The position numbers were made by a program, and so were the translations under genes. Below the pieces are notes generated by a model, which saw only the letters and a list, made by a program, of their open reading frames with translations, was not told the origin of the DNA and ran no database searches. Of a DNA stretch of 51,287 nucleotides, positions 17,794 through 26,441 are shown piece by piece. Numbering within the stretch: the first letter of the stretch is position 1; the number at the start of each line of letters is the position of its first letter. The stretch is taken from positions 1 through 51,287 of the forward strand of contig JAQBYN010000021.1 in NCBI GenBank assembly GCA_027622715.1, written 5' to 3'. The stretch is from Pseudomonadota bacterium. GTDB taxonomy: Bacteria > Pseudomonadota > Alphaproteobacteria > SHVP01.

Positions 17794-19374
17794 ATGACCG
17801 CGGACGCCGCAGCTTCCGTCGCAGTGGTTGGCTGCGGCTACTGGGGCAAGAATCTTGTCCGTAATTTCAATGAGTTAGGGGCTCTGGCGGCGGTATATGA
17901 CGCCCATCCCGGGCGCGCCGAGGCGCTCGCCCAGCAATACGGCGTCCCCGCCCGCGGATTTACCGAAGTCCTCGCCGACCCGGCAATCGCCGGCATTGTG
18001 ATCGCGGCGCCGGCCGAACGGCATGCCACGCTTGCCCGCGAAGCGCTGCTTGCCGGCAAAGACGTCTTTGTCGAGAAGCCGTTGGCGCTCGAAGTCGCGG
18101 CCGCCGACTCCCTCGTTGCCCTCGCGCGCGACAAGAGCCGCATTTTGATGGTCGGGCATTTACTGCAATACCATCCCGCGTTTTTGACATTGCGGTCGAT
18201 GGTCCGCGACGGTCGATTGGGCCGACTCCAGTACCTCTATTCGAACCGACTCAATCTCGGGAAGGTGCGCCGCGAAGAGAACATTCTGTGGAGCTTCGCG
18301 CCGCACGACCTGTCAATGATCCTCTCGCTCGTCGGCGCGCTGCCCGAGACGGTGAGCGCGACGGGCAGCTACTACCTGCACCGCACGATTGCCGACGTGA
18401 CAACGACTCAGATGTCATTCCCGGGCGGCCAGAGCGCGCATGTTTTCGTTTCCTGGTTGCATCCCTACAAAGAGCAAAAGTTGGTCGTCGTCGGCGATCA
18501 GGGCATGGCCGTGTTTGACGACGGTGAGCCATGGGACAGCAAGTTGTCGCTCTACCCGCATCGCATCGAATGGCGCGAGGGCATGCCTGTCCCAAATAAA
18601 GCCGATCGTGAACCGGTGCCGATCGATCAGGACGAGCCGTTGAAACTCGAGTGTGCGCATTTCCTGGAATGTATCGTCACGCGGCGCACGCCGCGCACCG
18701 ATGGTGTGGAAGGCGTTGCAGTCCTTCGGGTGCTTGATGCCGCCGAACGATCGATGACATCCGGTCATCCAGTTTCTTTAACCACATCCGCCGACGATAT
18801 ATTCGTCCACGATACGGCGCGCGTGGACCGCCCATCGACCATTGGTGCTGGCACCAAGATTTGGCATTACAGCCATGTTCTTTCGGGGAGCGCACTGGGC
18901 GCCGGGTGCGTGGTTGGGCAAAATGTTTCGATCGGCCCCGACGTCAAGATTGGCAACGACTGCAAGATACAAAACAACGTCAGTGTCTATAAAGGCGTCA
19001 CGTTGGAAGACGGCGTCTTTTGCGGGCCAAGCTGCGTCTTTACCAACGTGCGCAATCCGCGCGCTGAAGTGAATCGGCGCGATGAATTCAGTCCGACCAT
19101 GGTCCGGCGTGGCGCGACGATCGGTGCGAATGCGACGATCGTCTGCGGTACTGAGCTCGGGTCCTATTGCATGATTGGCGCCGGGGCCGTTGTCACCCGT
19201 GACGTGCCCCCGTTTGCCCTCGTGGCCGGTGTGCCGGCGCGGCGGATTGGCTGGGTCAGTCACACCGGAGATCGTCTCGGTGCAGACCTCGTTTGCCCGC
19301 GCTCGGGCCGGCGCTACCGTGAAAGCGGGACAAACAAATTGGAGGAGATCGTGGTGCAGGCGGCGGCAACTTGA
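17794..19374 (+). CDS. Fused Gfo/Idh/MocA dehydrogenase and LbH N-acetyltransferase (WlbA-WlbB / WbpB-WbpD type)
   Basis: 526 residues from ATG 17794; an in-frame TTG at 17761 is less likely. Residues 1-320 are a Gfo/Idh/MocA oxidoreductase: VAVVGCGYWGKNL at the start, VFVEKPLALE near 95, and SFAPHDLSMI near 170. Residues 335-500 are a left-handed beta-helix acyltransferase with hexapeptide turns (IGAGTKIWHYSHV, IGNDCKIQNNVSVY, FTNVRNPRAE) and AGVPARRIGWVS. As separate proteins these oxidise UDP-GlcNAcA at C3 and N-acetylate the 3-amino product. Joined, one protein would hold the step before and the step after the aminotransferase encoded next. Related fusions may exist; I cannot search for them here. 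Confidence 0.9.
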   Translation: MTADAAASVAVVGCGYWGKNLVRNFNELGALAAVYDAHPGRAEALAQQYGVPARGFTEVLADPAIAGIVIAAPAERHATLAREALLAGKDVFVEKPLALEVAAADSLVALARDKSRILMVGHLLQYHPAFLTLRSMVRDGRLGRLQYLYSNRLNLGKVRREENILWSFAPHDLSMILSLVGALPETVSATGSYYLHRTIADVTTTQMSFPGGQSAHVFVSWLHPYKEQKLVVVGDQGMAVFDDGEPWDSKLSLYPHRIEWREGMPVPNKADREPVPIDQDEPLKLECAHFLECIVTRRTPRTDGVEGVAVLRVLDAAERSMTSGHPVSLTTSADDIFVHDTARVDRPSTIGAGTKIWHYSHVLSGSALGAGCVVGQNVSIGPDVKIGNDCKIQNNVSVYKGVTLEDGVFCGPSCVFTNVRNPRAEVNRRDEFSPTMVRRGATIGANATIVCGTELGSYCMIGAGAVVTRDVPPFALVAGVPARRIGWVSHTGDRLGADLVCPRSGRRYRESGTNKLEEIVVQAAAT

Positions 19375-20510
19375 ACGCTCAGCAAGGCGGGGCGCTTCCC
19401 TTTATCGACCTCGCGGCGCAGCGCGAACGTCTTCAGCCCGGTCTCAATGAGGCGATCGCGCGGGTTCTCGCGCATGGCGGGTTTATTAATGGCCCCGAGG
19501 TGAAAACCTTTGAGCGCGAACTCGCCGACTTCGCGGGGGTCGCCCATGCGATCGGGTGCGGCAACGGCACCGACGCGCTGTACCTCCCCTTGCTCGCGCA
19601 CGGTCTTGGCGCAGGCGATGCGGTGCTGGTGCCCTCGTTTACTTTTGTTGCAACCGCCGAGGTCGTTGTCCTGACCGGCGCGACGCCGGTATTCGTCGAT
19701 GTCGATGCCGACACATTCAACGTGACTGCCGACTCCATGAAAGCAGGAATCGCCGAAGCGCGGCGCGCCGGTTTGCGACCCCGCGCGATGATTCCGGTTG
19801 ACCTGTTTGGACTGCCGGCTGACTACGATGCGATCAATGCTCTGGCGAACGCAGAAGGTATGTTTGTCATCGCCGATGCAGCGCAAAGCATTGGTGGCAG
19901 TCGCGCCGGACACCGGGTAGGTGGGTTGGCAACCATCACCAGCACGAGTTTTTTTCCATCCAAGCCGCTCGGCTGTTACGGCGACGGCGGGGCGATCTTG
20001 ACCAACGATGACGATCTCGCCGAGCAGCTTCGGTCGCTCCGCGCCCACGGCGGCGGCAAAGACAAATACGACAACATCCGGGTCGGCGTGAACAGCCGAT
20101 TGGATACGCTGCAAGCAGCGATCTTGTCGTGCAAACTCGCGATCTTTGAGGACGAAATCAGGGTTCGCGGGCGCGTGGCTGCCCGTTACAACGCCTCACT
20201 CCCGAGCGATGTGACGACTCCGCGCATTTTCAACGACGCCGTCTCCGCCTGGGCCCAATATACGGTGCGGGTCAAGAAGCGCGACGCGGTCGCCGCCGAT
20301 CTCAAAGCAAAAGGGATTCCCACCGCAGTGTACTACCCCAAACCCCTTCATTTGCAGCAAGCCTATCGAGGCTTCCCTGTCGCGTCCGGCGGCCTTGCGG
20401 TTTCAGAGCGGCTTGCCGATGAAGTTCTCAGCCTTCCAATGCATCCGTACCTGGACGAAGCGACACAAGACCGTATCGTCGAGGGGATGCGCAGCGCGGT
20501 GAATGCCTAA
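19371..20510 (+). CDS. DegT/DnrJ/EryC1-type PLP aminotransferase (WlbC/WbpE-like)
   Basis: 379 residues starting at TTG 19371, which overlaps the upstream stop (TTGA). The start FIDLAAQRERLQPGLNEAIA and the PINGPEV-like FINGPEVKTFE resemble WlbC/WbpE, which put an amino group on C3 of the 3-keto-UDP-GlcNAcA made by WlbA/WbpB. PLP features: GCGNGTDAL near 63, the Asp in VIADAAQSIGGS near 168, and the Schiff-base Lys in STSFFPSKPLGCYGDGGAI near 190. Direct coupling with the dehydrogenase-acetyltransferase fusion supports the UDP-GlcNAc3NAcA pathway. Confidence 0.93.
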   Translation: MNAQQGGALPFIDLAAQRERLQPGLNEAIARVLAHGGFINGPEVKTFERELADFAGVAHAIGCGNGTDALYLPLLAHGLGAGDAVLVPSFTFVATAEVVVLTGATPVFVDVDADTFNVTADSMKAGIAEARRAGLRPRAMIPVDLFGLPADYDAINALANAEGMFVIADAAQSIGGSRAGHRVGGLATITSTSFFPSKPLGCYGDGGAILTNDDDLAEQLRSLRAHGGGKDKYDNIRVGVNSRLDTLQAAILSCKLAIFEDEIRVRGRVAARYNASLPSDVTTPRIFNDAVSAWAQYTVRVKKRDAVAADLKAKGIPTAVYYPKPLHLQQAYRGFPVASGGLAVSERLADEVLSLPMHPYLDEATQDRIVEGMRSAVNA

Positions 20511-21499
20511 TGGATGTACGCGGAAAAAAATTCGTCGTGATCGGTGGAGCGGGGCTGATTGGTTCGCACGCCGTCGAGTATCTTGCTGGCGAAGATGTTG
20601 GCGAGATCTTGATCTACGACAACTTTGTGCGTGGCACGCATGAGAACTTGGAGAAGGTCCTGGGCGATCCGCGCGTGCGAATTTTCGATGTCGGCGGCGA
20701 TATTTGCCAAACCGATCTGCTGAACGCCGCGCTAAAAGGGGCTGACGGCGTTTTTCATTTTGCCGCCCTATGGTTGTTGCAGTGCTACGAGTATCCGCGC
20801 GCGGCCTTCGAAGTGAATATCGGTGGCACGTTCAATGTGCTGGAAGCCTGCGTCGAACAAGGGGTGAAACGGCTGGTCTATTCCTCTTCGGCGTCGGTCT
20901 ATGGCGACGCGGTCGAAGAGCCGATGACCGAGGATCACCCGTTCAACAACCAAAATTTCTATGGCGCGACGAAAATTGCCGGGGAAGCGATGGCACGGGC
21001 CTTCCACCACCGCTATGGCCTGTCCTACGCCGGCCTGCGCTACATGAATGTTTACGGCCCGCGGCAGGATTACCGCGGCGCCTATATCGCGGTCATCATG
21101 AAGATGCTGGATGCCGTCGATCGGGGTGAGCCGCTCAAAGTCTATGGTGACGGTAGCCAAGCCTATGACTTCGTCTTTGTCGGCGACTGCGGTCGCGCCA
21201 ACTTGTGCGCTATGCAAGCGTCGGTCGACGACCGCTTCTACAATGTCGGCACCGGCAAACGCACCACGATCAAAGAGCTTGCCGAGATGGTCAATCGTTT
21301 AACCAACAATCCGGCCGGCCTTGAATACGTGCCCGAAGGACAGACCTTCGTGCGCAATCGTATTGGCGCGACCGAAAACGCGACCAATGACATTGGCTTT
21401 GCGGCAAGCGTGGAACTTGAAACCGGCCTGCGGGAACTCATCAAGTGGCGCAACGCGCACAAGGAGGCGGTCGACGCGCGACGGGCCGCCGCCGGATAG
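20510..21499 (+). CDS. NAD-dependent epimerase/dehydratase (extended SDR)
   Basis: 329 residues; the ATG overlaps the previous stop by one base (TAATG). The NAD turn reads VIGGAGLIGSHAVEYL, and the catalytic set is Ser in YSSSASVYG and Tyr/Lys in FYGATKIAGE, the normal S-Y-K triad of extended SDRs. LRYMNVYGPRQDYRGAY and the C-terminal YNVGTGKRTTIKEL are typical of NDP-sugar 4-epimerases and dehydratases. A 4-epimerase acting on a HexNAc or its uronate would move the pathway to the galacto series. The unusual segment FAALWLLQCYEYPRAAF occupies the place where family members bind substrate. Confidence 0.88.
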   Translation: MDVRGKKFVVIGGAGLIGSHAVEYLAGEDVGEILIYDNFVRGTHENLEKVLGDPRVRIFDVGGDICQTDLLNAALKGADGVFHFAALWLLQCYEYPRAAFEVNIGGTFNVLEACVEQGVKRLVYSSSASVYGDAVEEPMTEDHPFNNQNFYGATKIAGEAMARAFHHRYGLSYAGLRYMNVYGPRQDYRGAYIAVIMKMLDAVDRGEPLKVYGDGSQAYDFVFVGDCGRANLCAMQASVDDRFYNVGTGKRTTIKELAEMVNRLTNNPAGLEYVPEGQTFVRNRIGATENATNDIGFAASVELETGLRELIKWRNAHKEAVDARRAAAG

Positions 21500-21503
21500 T
21501 ACC

Positions 21504-22655
21504 ATGACCGACTTGGCACGCCGCACCATCGCCATCGCGCTGCCCAGCACCGGCGAAGAAGAATGGCTGGCCCTACGCGAGTCGATCGAGACCGGCTGGC
21601 TCAGCCAGGGGCCGAAGGTGAAAGCGTTCGAGGATGCCTTTGCAACACGCCACCAAGTCGCGCACGCGCTGGCAACAACGAGTTGCACGACGGCACTGCA
21701 TTTGGCGCTCGCCGCCGCCGGCGTAGGACCGGGCGACGAAGTGATTGTGCCGGCGTTCACCTGGGTCGCCACCGCCAACGTCGCTGTCTATTGCGGTGCG
21801 ACGCCGGTATTTGTCGATGTCGATCCTCAGACCTACAACATGGACATGGCGCAGGTCGCGCAGGCCGTGACACCGCGCACCCGGGCCGCGATTCCCGTTC
21901 ATCTATTCGGCCTTTGCGCCGACATGAATGGACTGCGCGCGGCGCTACCTGAGAATGTCGTGGTCATCGAGGATGCGGCGTGCGCGGCTGGGGCAACTTA
22001 CCGCGGCCGGCCGGCGGGCGGGCTTGGCGCGATGGCGTGTTTCAGTTTTCATCCGCGCAAGTCGATCACCACCGGCGAGGGCGGCATGCTGACCACCGAC
22101 GATGCCGATCTCGCCGAACGCGCAAATATGTTGCGCAATCACGGCGCGAGCATTTCGGAAGAGGTGCGGCATCGCGGGCCCAAGCCCTACTTGCTGCCCG
22201 ACTTTGACGTGCTCGGCTTCAACTATCGAATGACGGATTTGCAGGGCGCGCTCGGATCGGTGCAGCTCACCAAGCTTGATCGCTTTATTGCGGAGCGCGA
22301 TATCTGGGCGCGGTGGTACCTCGATGCGCTGGCCGATATTCCGTGGTTGCAAATGCCGACGATCCCTGAGGGCTATGGTCATGCTTGGCAGTCGTTCGTC
22401 ACCGTCGTCGTCGAAAAGACCGCGCCGGCACCGCGCAACGACATCATGGAGCGGCTGCAAGCGTTGGGGATCAGTACGCGCCCCGGGACCCACGCGGTCA
22501 CGGAATTGGGCTACTACAAAGACCTGCTCGGGTTGCAATCGGGTCAGTTTGCGGTGGCGAGCCGGCTTGAACGGCAATCGCTCGCGCTGCCACTGCACAA
22601 CCGGATGAGCGAAGAAGACTACGTCTATATTGCCGACGCCCTGCACGGCATCTAG
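21504..22655 (+). CDS. DegT/DnrJ/EryC1-type PLP aminotransferase, second copy
   Basis: 383 residues from ATG 21504, 4 nt after the epimerase stop. It differs clearly from the first copy: GWLSQGPKVKAFEDAFA, ATTSCTTALHLAL, VIEDAACAAGATYRG and the PLP Lys in FSFHPRKSITTGEGGML. That set resembles perosamine-type and 4-amino-4,6-dideoxy-sugar aminotransferases, which act on 4-keto-6-deoxy sugars. The 4,6-dehydratase at the end of the minus arm could make that substrate (inference). So two amino sugars may be produced: a 3-amino uronic acid and a 4-amino-6-deoxy sugar. Confidence 0.92.
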   Translation: MTDLARRTIAIALPSTGEEEWLALRESIETGWLSQGPKVKAFEDAFATRHQVAHALATTSCTTALHLALAAAGVGPGDEVIVPAFTWVATANVAVYCGATPVFVDVDPQTYNMDMAQVAQAVTPRTRAAIPVHLFGLCADMNGLRAALPENVVVIEDAACAAGATYRGRPAGGLGAMACFSFHPRKSITTGEGGMLTTDDADLAERANMLRNHGASISEEVRHRGPKPYLLPDFDVLGFNYRMTDLQGALGSVQLTKLDRFIAERDIWARWYLDALADIPWLQMPTIPEGYGHAWQSFVTVVVEKTAPAPRNDIMERLQALGISTRPGTHAVTELGYYKDLLGLQSGQFAVASRLERQSLALPLHNRMSEEDYVYIADALHGI

Positions 22656-22661
22656 TTCAGC

Positions 22662-24554
22662 ATGTGTGGCGTCGCAGGCATCTTCAACATCGACGGCGCG
22701 CCGGTCTCGCCGGTCGTACTCGGGCGGATGACCGACATGCTGGCGCACCGGGGTCCGGATGATCGCGGCACCCACGTCGATGGCGCCCTGGGCCTTGGAC
22801 ATCGCCGCTTATCCATCATCGATCTCAGCGCCGCAGGCCATCAGCCGATGGCGACGCCGGATGGACGCTACGTCCTGTCCTACAACGGCGAGGTTTACAA
22901 TTTCGCCGAATTGCGGACCGAACTTGAAAGCGCAGGCTTTCGTTTTCGCTCGCGGACCGACAGTGAGGTCGTGCTTTATGCGTTCGCGCATTGGGGCCTG
23001 GCCGCTGTTGAACGCTTTAACGGCATGTTCGCGCTGGCCCTTTGGGACGCGACGGAACGTCGGCTTCATCTTGTCCGCGACCGCTATGGCGTGAAGCCGC
23101 TCTATTATTGTCGTGCGGGTGGCGCGCTGTTGTTTGCCTCTGAGGCAAAGGCATTTCTGGCCCATCCGGACTTTTCGCCGAATGTCGGGACGGCCGGACT
23201 GGTCGAGTACTTGACGTTCCAGAACTACTTTACCGACCGCACGCTACTCGACGGTGTGCGCGTCGTTGAGCCAGGTACGATCGTAGCGCTGTCCGAGGGC
23301 CGCGAGACTCCCGAAGTGCGGCGCTACTGGGATTATGCCTTCGTCGAGCCCGATCAACACGCCAGCGAGGCCGATCTGGTTGACGAACTCGACCGTCTTT
23401 TTACTCAGGCGGTTGGCCGCCAGCTCGTTAGTGACGTACCGGTCGGCGCCTACCTGAGTGGCGGCATCGATTCGGGCTCGATCACTGCAATCGCAGCCCA
23501 GCAATTGCCGCTGATGAGCACCTTCACGGTGGGCTTCGATTTGAATTCTGCGTCTGGCATCGAACTCGCTTACGACGAGCGCGAAAGCGCGGAGCACATG
23601 TCATACCTGTTTCGCACCCAGCAATATGAGATGGTGCTGAAGGCAGGCGACATGGAGCGTGCCATGCGCCAGTTGGTGTGGCACATCGAGGAGCCCCGTG
23701 TCGGGCAAAGTTACCCGAACTACTATGCCGCGCGATTGGCGAGCCGTTTTGCCAAGGTCGTGCTCGCCGGCACCGGCGGCGACGAATTGTTTGGCGGTTA
23801 TCCGTGGCGTTACTACCGTGGCGCGGTGGCCTCCAGTTTCGACGAATATACCGCGCGCTACTACGAGTTCTGGCAGCGTTTGGTGCCGGGCGAGGACATG
23901 CAAGCGCTTCTCGGGCCGCTGGGATCCGACGCCGCGTCGATCGACACCCGCCAGATATTTCGCGATGTTTTCCAGGAACACGCGCCGTCTCTGACGCGAC
24001 CCGAGGATTACATTAATCACTCGATGTACTTTGAAGCCAAAACCTTCTTGCATGGTTTGCTGGTCGTCGACGACAAATTGTCGATGGCCCACAGCCTCGA
24101 GACGCGGGTGCCGTTCTTGGATAACGATCTCGTCGATTTCGCCATGAACCTGCCGGCCGCGATGAAACTAGACAACCTGCAGAACGTCGTTCAAATGAAC
24201 GAGAACGAGCCCGGCAAAGTGCGGCAGTATTTCGCCCGCACCAAAGACGGCAAGCTGCTGCTGCGCAAGGCGATGGCGCGGCACGTTCCGGCGTCGGTTT
24301 CGGAGCGCGAGAAGCAGGGCTTTTCGGGCCCGGACGCCAGCTGGTTCCGCGGCGAAAGCATTGACTACGTGCGCGACTTGTTGATGTCGCCGCGCGCGCG
24401 CATTTATGACCTGCTGGACCGGCCAACGGTAACGCGGCTGGTGAACGATCATTTGGAGGGACGTCAGAATCGACGGCTATTGATCTGGTCGCTGCTTAGC
24501 TTGGAAAACTGGCTCGAAATCTTTGCGCATGGCCGGTGGGAGGCGATGGCGTGA
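22662..24554 (+). CDS. AsnB-type glutamine-dependent amidotransferase, plus arm
   Basis: 630 residues with the full two-domain layout. The glutaminase domain starts MCGVAGIFNI with Cys2, then HRGPDDRG, GHRRLSIIDLS and LSYNGEVYNF. The synthase PP-loop is LSGGIDSGSI near residue 265; LAGTGGDELFGGYPWRYYRG follows near 370. It ends in a GTGA overlap with an acetyltransferase gene. AsnB homologues in O-antigen loci (for example WbpS in Pseudomonas and WbtH in Francisella) are proposed to convert uronic acids to uronamides. This copy lacks close likeness to the minus-arm copy in its middle part, so the two may act on different sugars. Confidence 0.92.
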   Translation: MCGVAGIFNIDGAPVSPVVLGRMTDMLAHRGPDDRGTHVDGALGLGHRRLSIIDLSAAGHQPMATPDGRYVLSYNGEVYNFAELRTELESAGFRFRSRTDSEVVLYAFAHWGLAAVERFNGMFALALWDATERRLHLVRDRYGVKPLYYCRAGGALLFASEAKAFLAHPDFSPNVGTAGLVEYLTFQNYFTDRTLLDGVRVVEPGTIVALSEGRETPEVRRYWDYAFVEPDQHASEADLVDELDRLFTQAVGRQLVSDVPVGAYLSGGIDSGSITAIAAQQLPLMSTFTVGFDLNSASGIELAYDERESAEHMSYLFRTQQYEMVLKAGDMERAMRQLVWHIEEPRVGQSYPNYYAARLASRFAKVVLAGTGGDELFGGYPWRYYRGAVASSFDEYTARYYEFWQRLVPGEDMQALLGPLGSDAASIDTRQIFRDVFQEHAPSLTRPEDYINHSMYFEAKTFLHGLLVVDDKLSMAHSLETRVPFLDNDLVDFAMNLPAAMKLDNLQNVVQMNENEPGKVRQYFARTKDGKLLLRKAMARHVPASVSEREKQGFSGPDASWFRGESIDYVRDLLMSPRARIYDLLDRPTVTRLVNDHLEGRQNRRLLIWSLLSLENWLEIFAHGRWEAMA

Positions 24555-25108
24555 TCGACGCAGACCTCCAAGCCGCTCTAAAGGCGCTCTACCTCCAGAA
24601 CGACGAGCGTCTGCGCCAAGAGTTTGACCGTAGTCTGTCCTTTCAGGACGGCTTGTTCGACCGCTGGGAGCGGGCCAAGCGGCTCGGCTTCGGCGACAAA
24701 GCCAGCATCTACAATTCGAGCTTGGTCTATGGCGCGGTCACGGTCGGCAACGGCACGTGGATCGGCCCCAACACTTTGCTCGATGGTTCGCGCGGTGGCA
24801 TTGCCATCGGGCACCATTGCTCGGTTTCAGCCGGGGTTCAGATCTATACCCACGACACCGTTATGTGGTCGCTGTCCGGCGGGAAGGCACCGCCGCGAAC
24901 TGGGGCGGTGACCGTCGGCAACTGCACCTATATCGGCAGCCAATCGATTGTCGCACTTGGTGTGACCATCGGGTCGCACTGCGTGGTCGCGGCGAATAGT
25001 TTCGTCAACCATGACGTGCCAGACAACACAATCGTTGCTGGCACGCCTGGCCGGCAGATTGGCACCGTCGAGATTGACGGTGACGAGATCAACCTGCGCT
25101 ATGTCTGA
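24551..25108 (+). CDS. Left-handed beta-helix (hexapeptide) acyltransferase
   Basis: 185 residues from GTG 24551, with GGGAGG 9 nt upstream and a 4-nt GTGA overlap with asnB. A helical N-terminus (LQAALKALYLQNDERLRQEF) is followed by hexapeptide repeats: VYGAVTVGNGTWIGPNTLLD, IAIGHHCSVSAGVQIYTHD, VTVGNCTYIGSQSIVALGVT. His in IYTHDT is the likely catalytic base. The trimeric fold uses acetyl-CoA or a similar donor to acylate a sugar hydroxyl or amine. Its place after an aminotransferase and AsnB suggests it acts on the amino sugar of this arm. Confidence 0.9.
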   Translation: MIDADLQAALKALYLQNDERLRQEFDRSLSFQDGLFDRWERAKRLGFGDKASIYNSSLVYGAVTVGNGTWIGPNTLLDGSRGGIAIGHHCSVSAGVQIYTHDTVMWSLSGGKAPPRTGAVTVGNCTYIGSQSIVALGVTIGSHCVVAANSFVNHDVPDNTIVAGTPGRQIGTVEIDGDEINLRYV

Positions 25109-26441
25109 ACGGTCGGGCGGCGGGATAGGGCGTCTGATCGATATCCTTTTCCTCGCCATGCTCGCAGCCGCCGCCGTCCCCACTCTTGCTCTCGCACGGT
25201 TGTTGGTTCGGCGGTTCGGGCCAGCGACGCGGGACGTGATGGTGTCGATGACGGCGGACTCGATCGCCGAGACCCGGCGTTTGAACTCCCCGTCCTCGGT
25301 TGAACGCTTTTACACGCGCGAACCGTTCGATCTGACCTATGTCGTTCACGTCGGTGTTGGCCCGGCTGGCGCTACTCGCCTAGGCCGAAAAGTGGTCGGC
25401 GTCGAAGCCGCAGTTCCGGTGCCGCGTTGGTGCGTTCGATGGCTCCCCCGCACCGCCCGTGCACTAATTGAGCTCGCCGGCATCGCGGTAGGCATCCGGT
25501 TACTTCGCCGTACCGGTGGCAATGTATGCGAAGTGATGTCACCTAGTGCGTTGGTGCCGCGCGCACTCTTACTCAAAACCCTCTCAGGCTGTCGTCTGAC
25601 CACGCAGGTCCGCGGCAACGTCGACCTGCTGTCGTACTCTCTGGGAACTTATTTCTACTGCCGCATCCGACGCGGCGGGTTGGTCGGGCGGTTACTCGCG
25701 GGCGCCGTGCATCGAATCATTATCGAAGGATTCTTTCGCCGCTGCGATTTGGTTGTTGGTTACAACCTCAACAACCTGCAGAGCGCGATTTCGAATGGGG
25801 CCGATCCGCGTTGCAGCCGACTGTCACGAATCGCCGTTGATCGCACCATCCTGGAAGCGCCACAGGTACCGCGCGGTGACTTGGAAGGGTTTCCCCAAGA
25901 CGGTCGCGTGATCCTCCTATGGTCAAGGCTCGGGGCCGAAAAATACGTGCGCGAGGCGGTTGAGGCTTTCGTCTGCCTCGCACCGCCTCTGCCCGACGTT
26001 CGCCTCGTCATGATTGGCGACGGCCCGCTCCTTCAGGCGCTTATCGCGCGGGCACACGATGCGGGGCTTGCAGAACGTATCTTGTTCTTGGGCTACCGCG
26101 ATCGCAGCTATATCCGATCGGCAGCGCAATTCTCCAATGTTGCGCTCGTGCCCTATGGCGGTAGCTCGCTGGTTGAGGCGGTGCTGCTTGGGTTGCCGGT
26201 TGTTGCGTTCGATATCGAATGGCACGCGGAGTTGGTGCGGCCGGGTGAAACCGGGTACCTCGCGGATTTTGCCGACGCCGCGCACATGGCGGCGCAGCTC
26301 GGCGCCGCGCTCAACGACCCACAAGATTCTGCGCGCATGGCGCTGGCGTGTCGGCAAACAGCGGAGCATATGTTTGATTCCGAACGGGTGCTTCGCGAAG
26401 AACGTCGCTACTACGCCGCGCTAACTCGATCCGCCGCATGA
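25101..26441 (+). CDS. Glycosyltransferase, GT-B fold (GT4-like)
   Basis: 446 residues from ATG 25101, overlapping the acetyltransferase end by 8 nt. Residues 12-35 form a hydrophobic helix (LIDILFLAMLAAAAVPTLAL), so the protein may be membrane-tethered. The C-terminal half is a clear GT1/GT4 donor domain: VILLWSRLGAEKYVREAVEA, RLVMIGDGPLLQAL, ILFLGYRDRSYI and VPYGGSSLVEAVLLGLPVVA. The N-terminal half is less typical (TTQVRGNVDLLSYSLGTYFY). It would extend the lipid-linked glycan in the cytoplasm. The stop overlaps the next start as ATGA. Confidence 0.88.
   Translation: MSERSGGGIGRLIDILFLAMLAAAAVPTLALARLLVRRFGPATRDVMVSMTADSIAETRRLNSPSSVERFYTREPFDLTYVVHVGVGPAGATRLGRKVVGVEAAVPVPRWCVRWLPRTARALIELAGIAVGIRLLRRTGGNVCEVMSPSALVPRALLLKTLSGCRLTTQVRGNVDLLSYSLGTYFYCRIRRGGLVGRLLAGAVHRIIIEGFFRRCDLVVGYNLNNLQSAISNGADPRCSRLSRIAVDRTILEAPQVPRGDLEGFPQDGRVILLWSRLGAEKYVREAVEAFVCLAPPLPDVRLVMIGDGPLLQALIARAHDAGLAERILFLGYRDRSYIRSAAQFSNVALVPYGGSSLVEAVLLGLPVVAFDIEWHAELVRPGETGYLADFADAAHMAAQLGAALNDPQDSARMALACRQTAEHMFDSERVLREERRYYAALTRSAA

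Noticed and set aside
21945-22802. 285-codon minus-strand frame across the second aminotransferase and asnB
   Set aside because: Antisense to two clear enzyme genes, no motif, no ribosome site.
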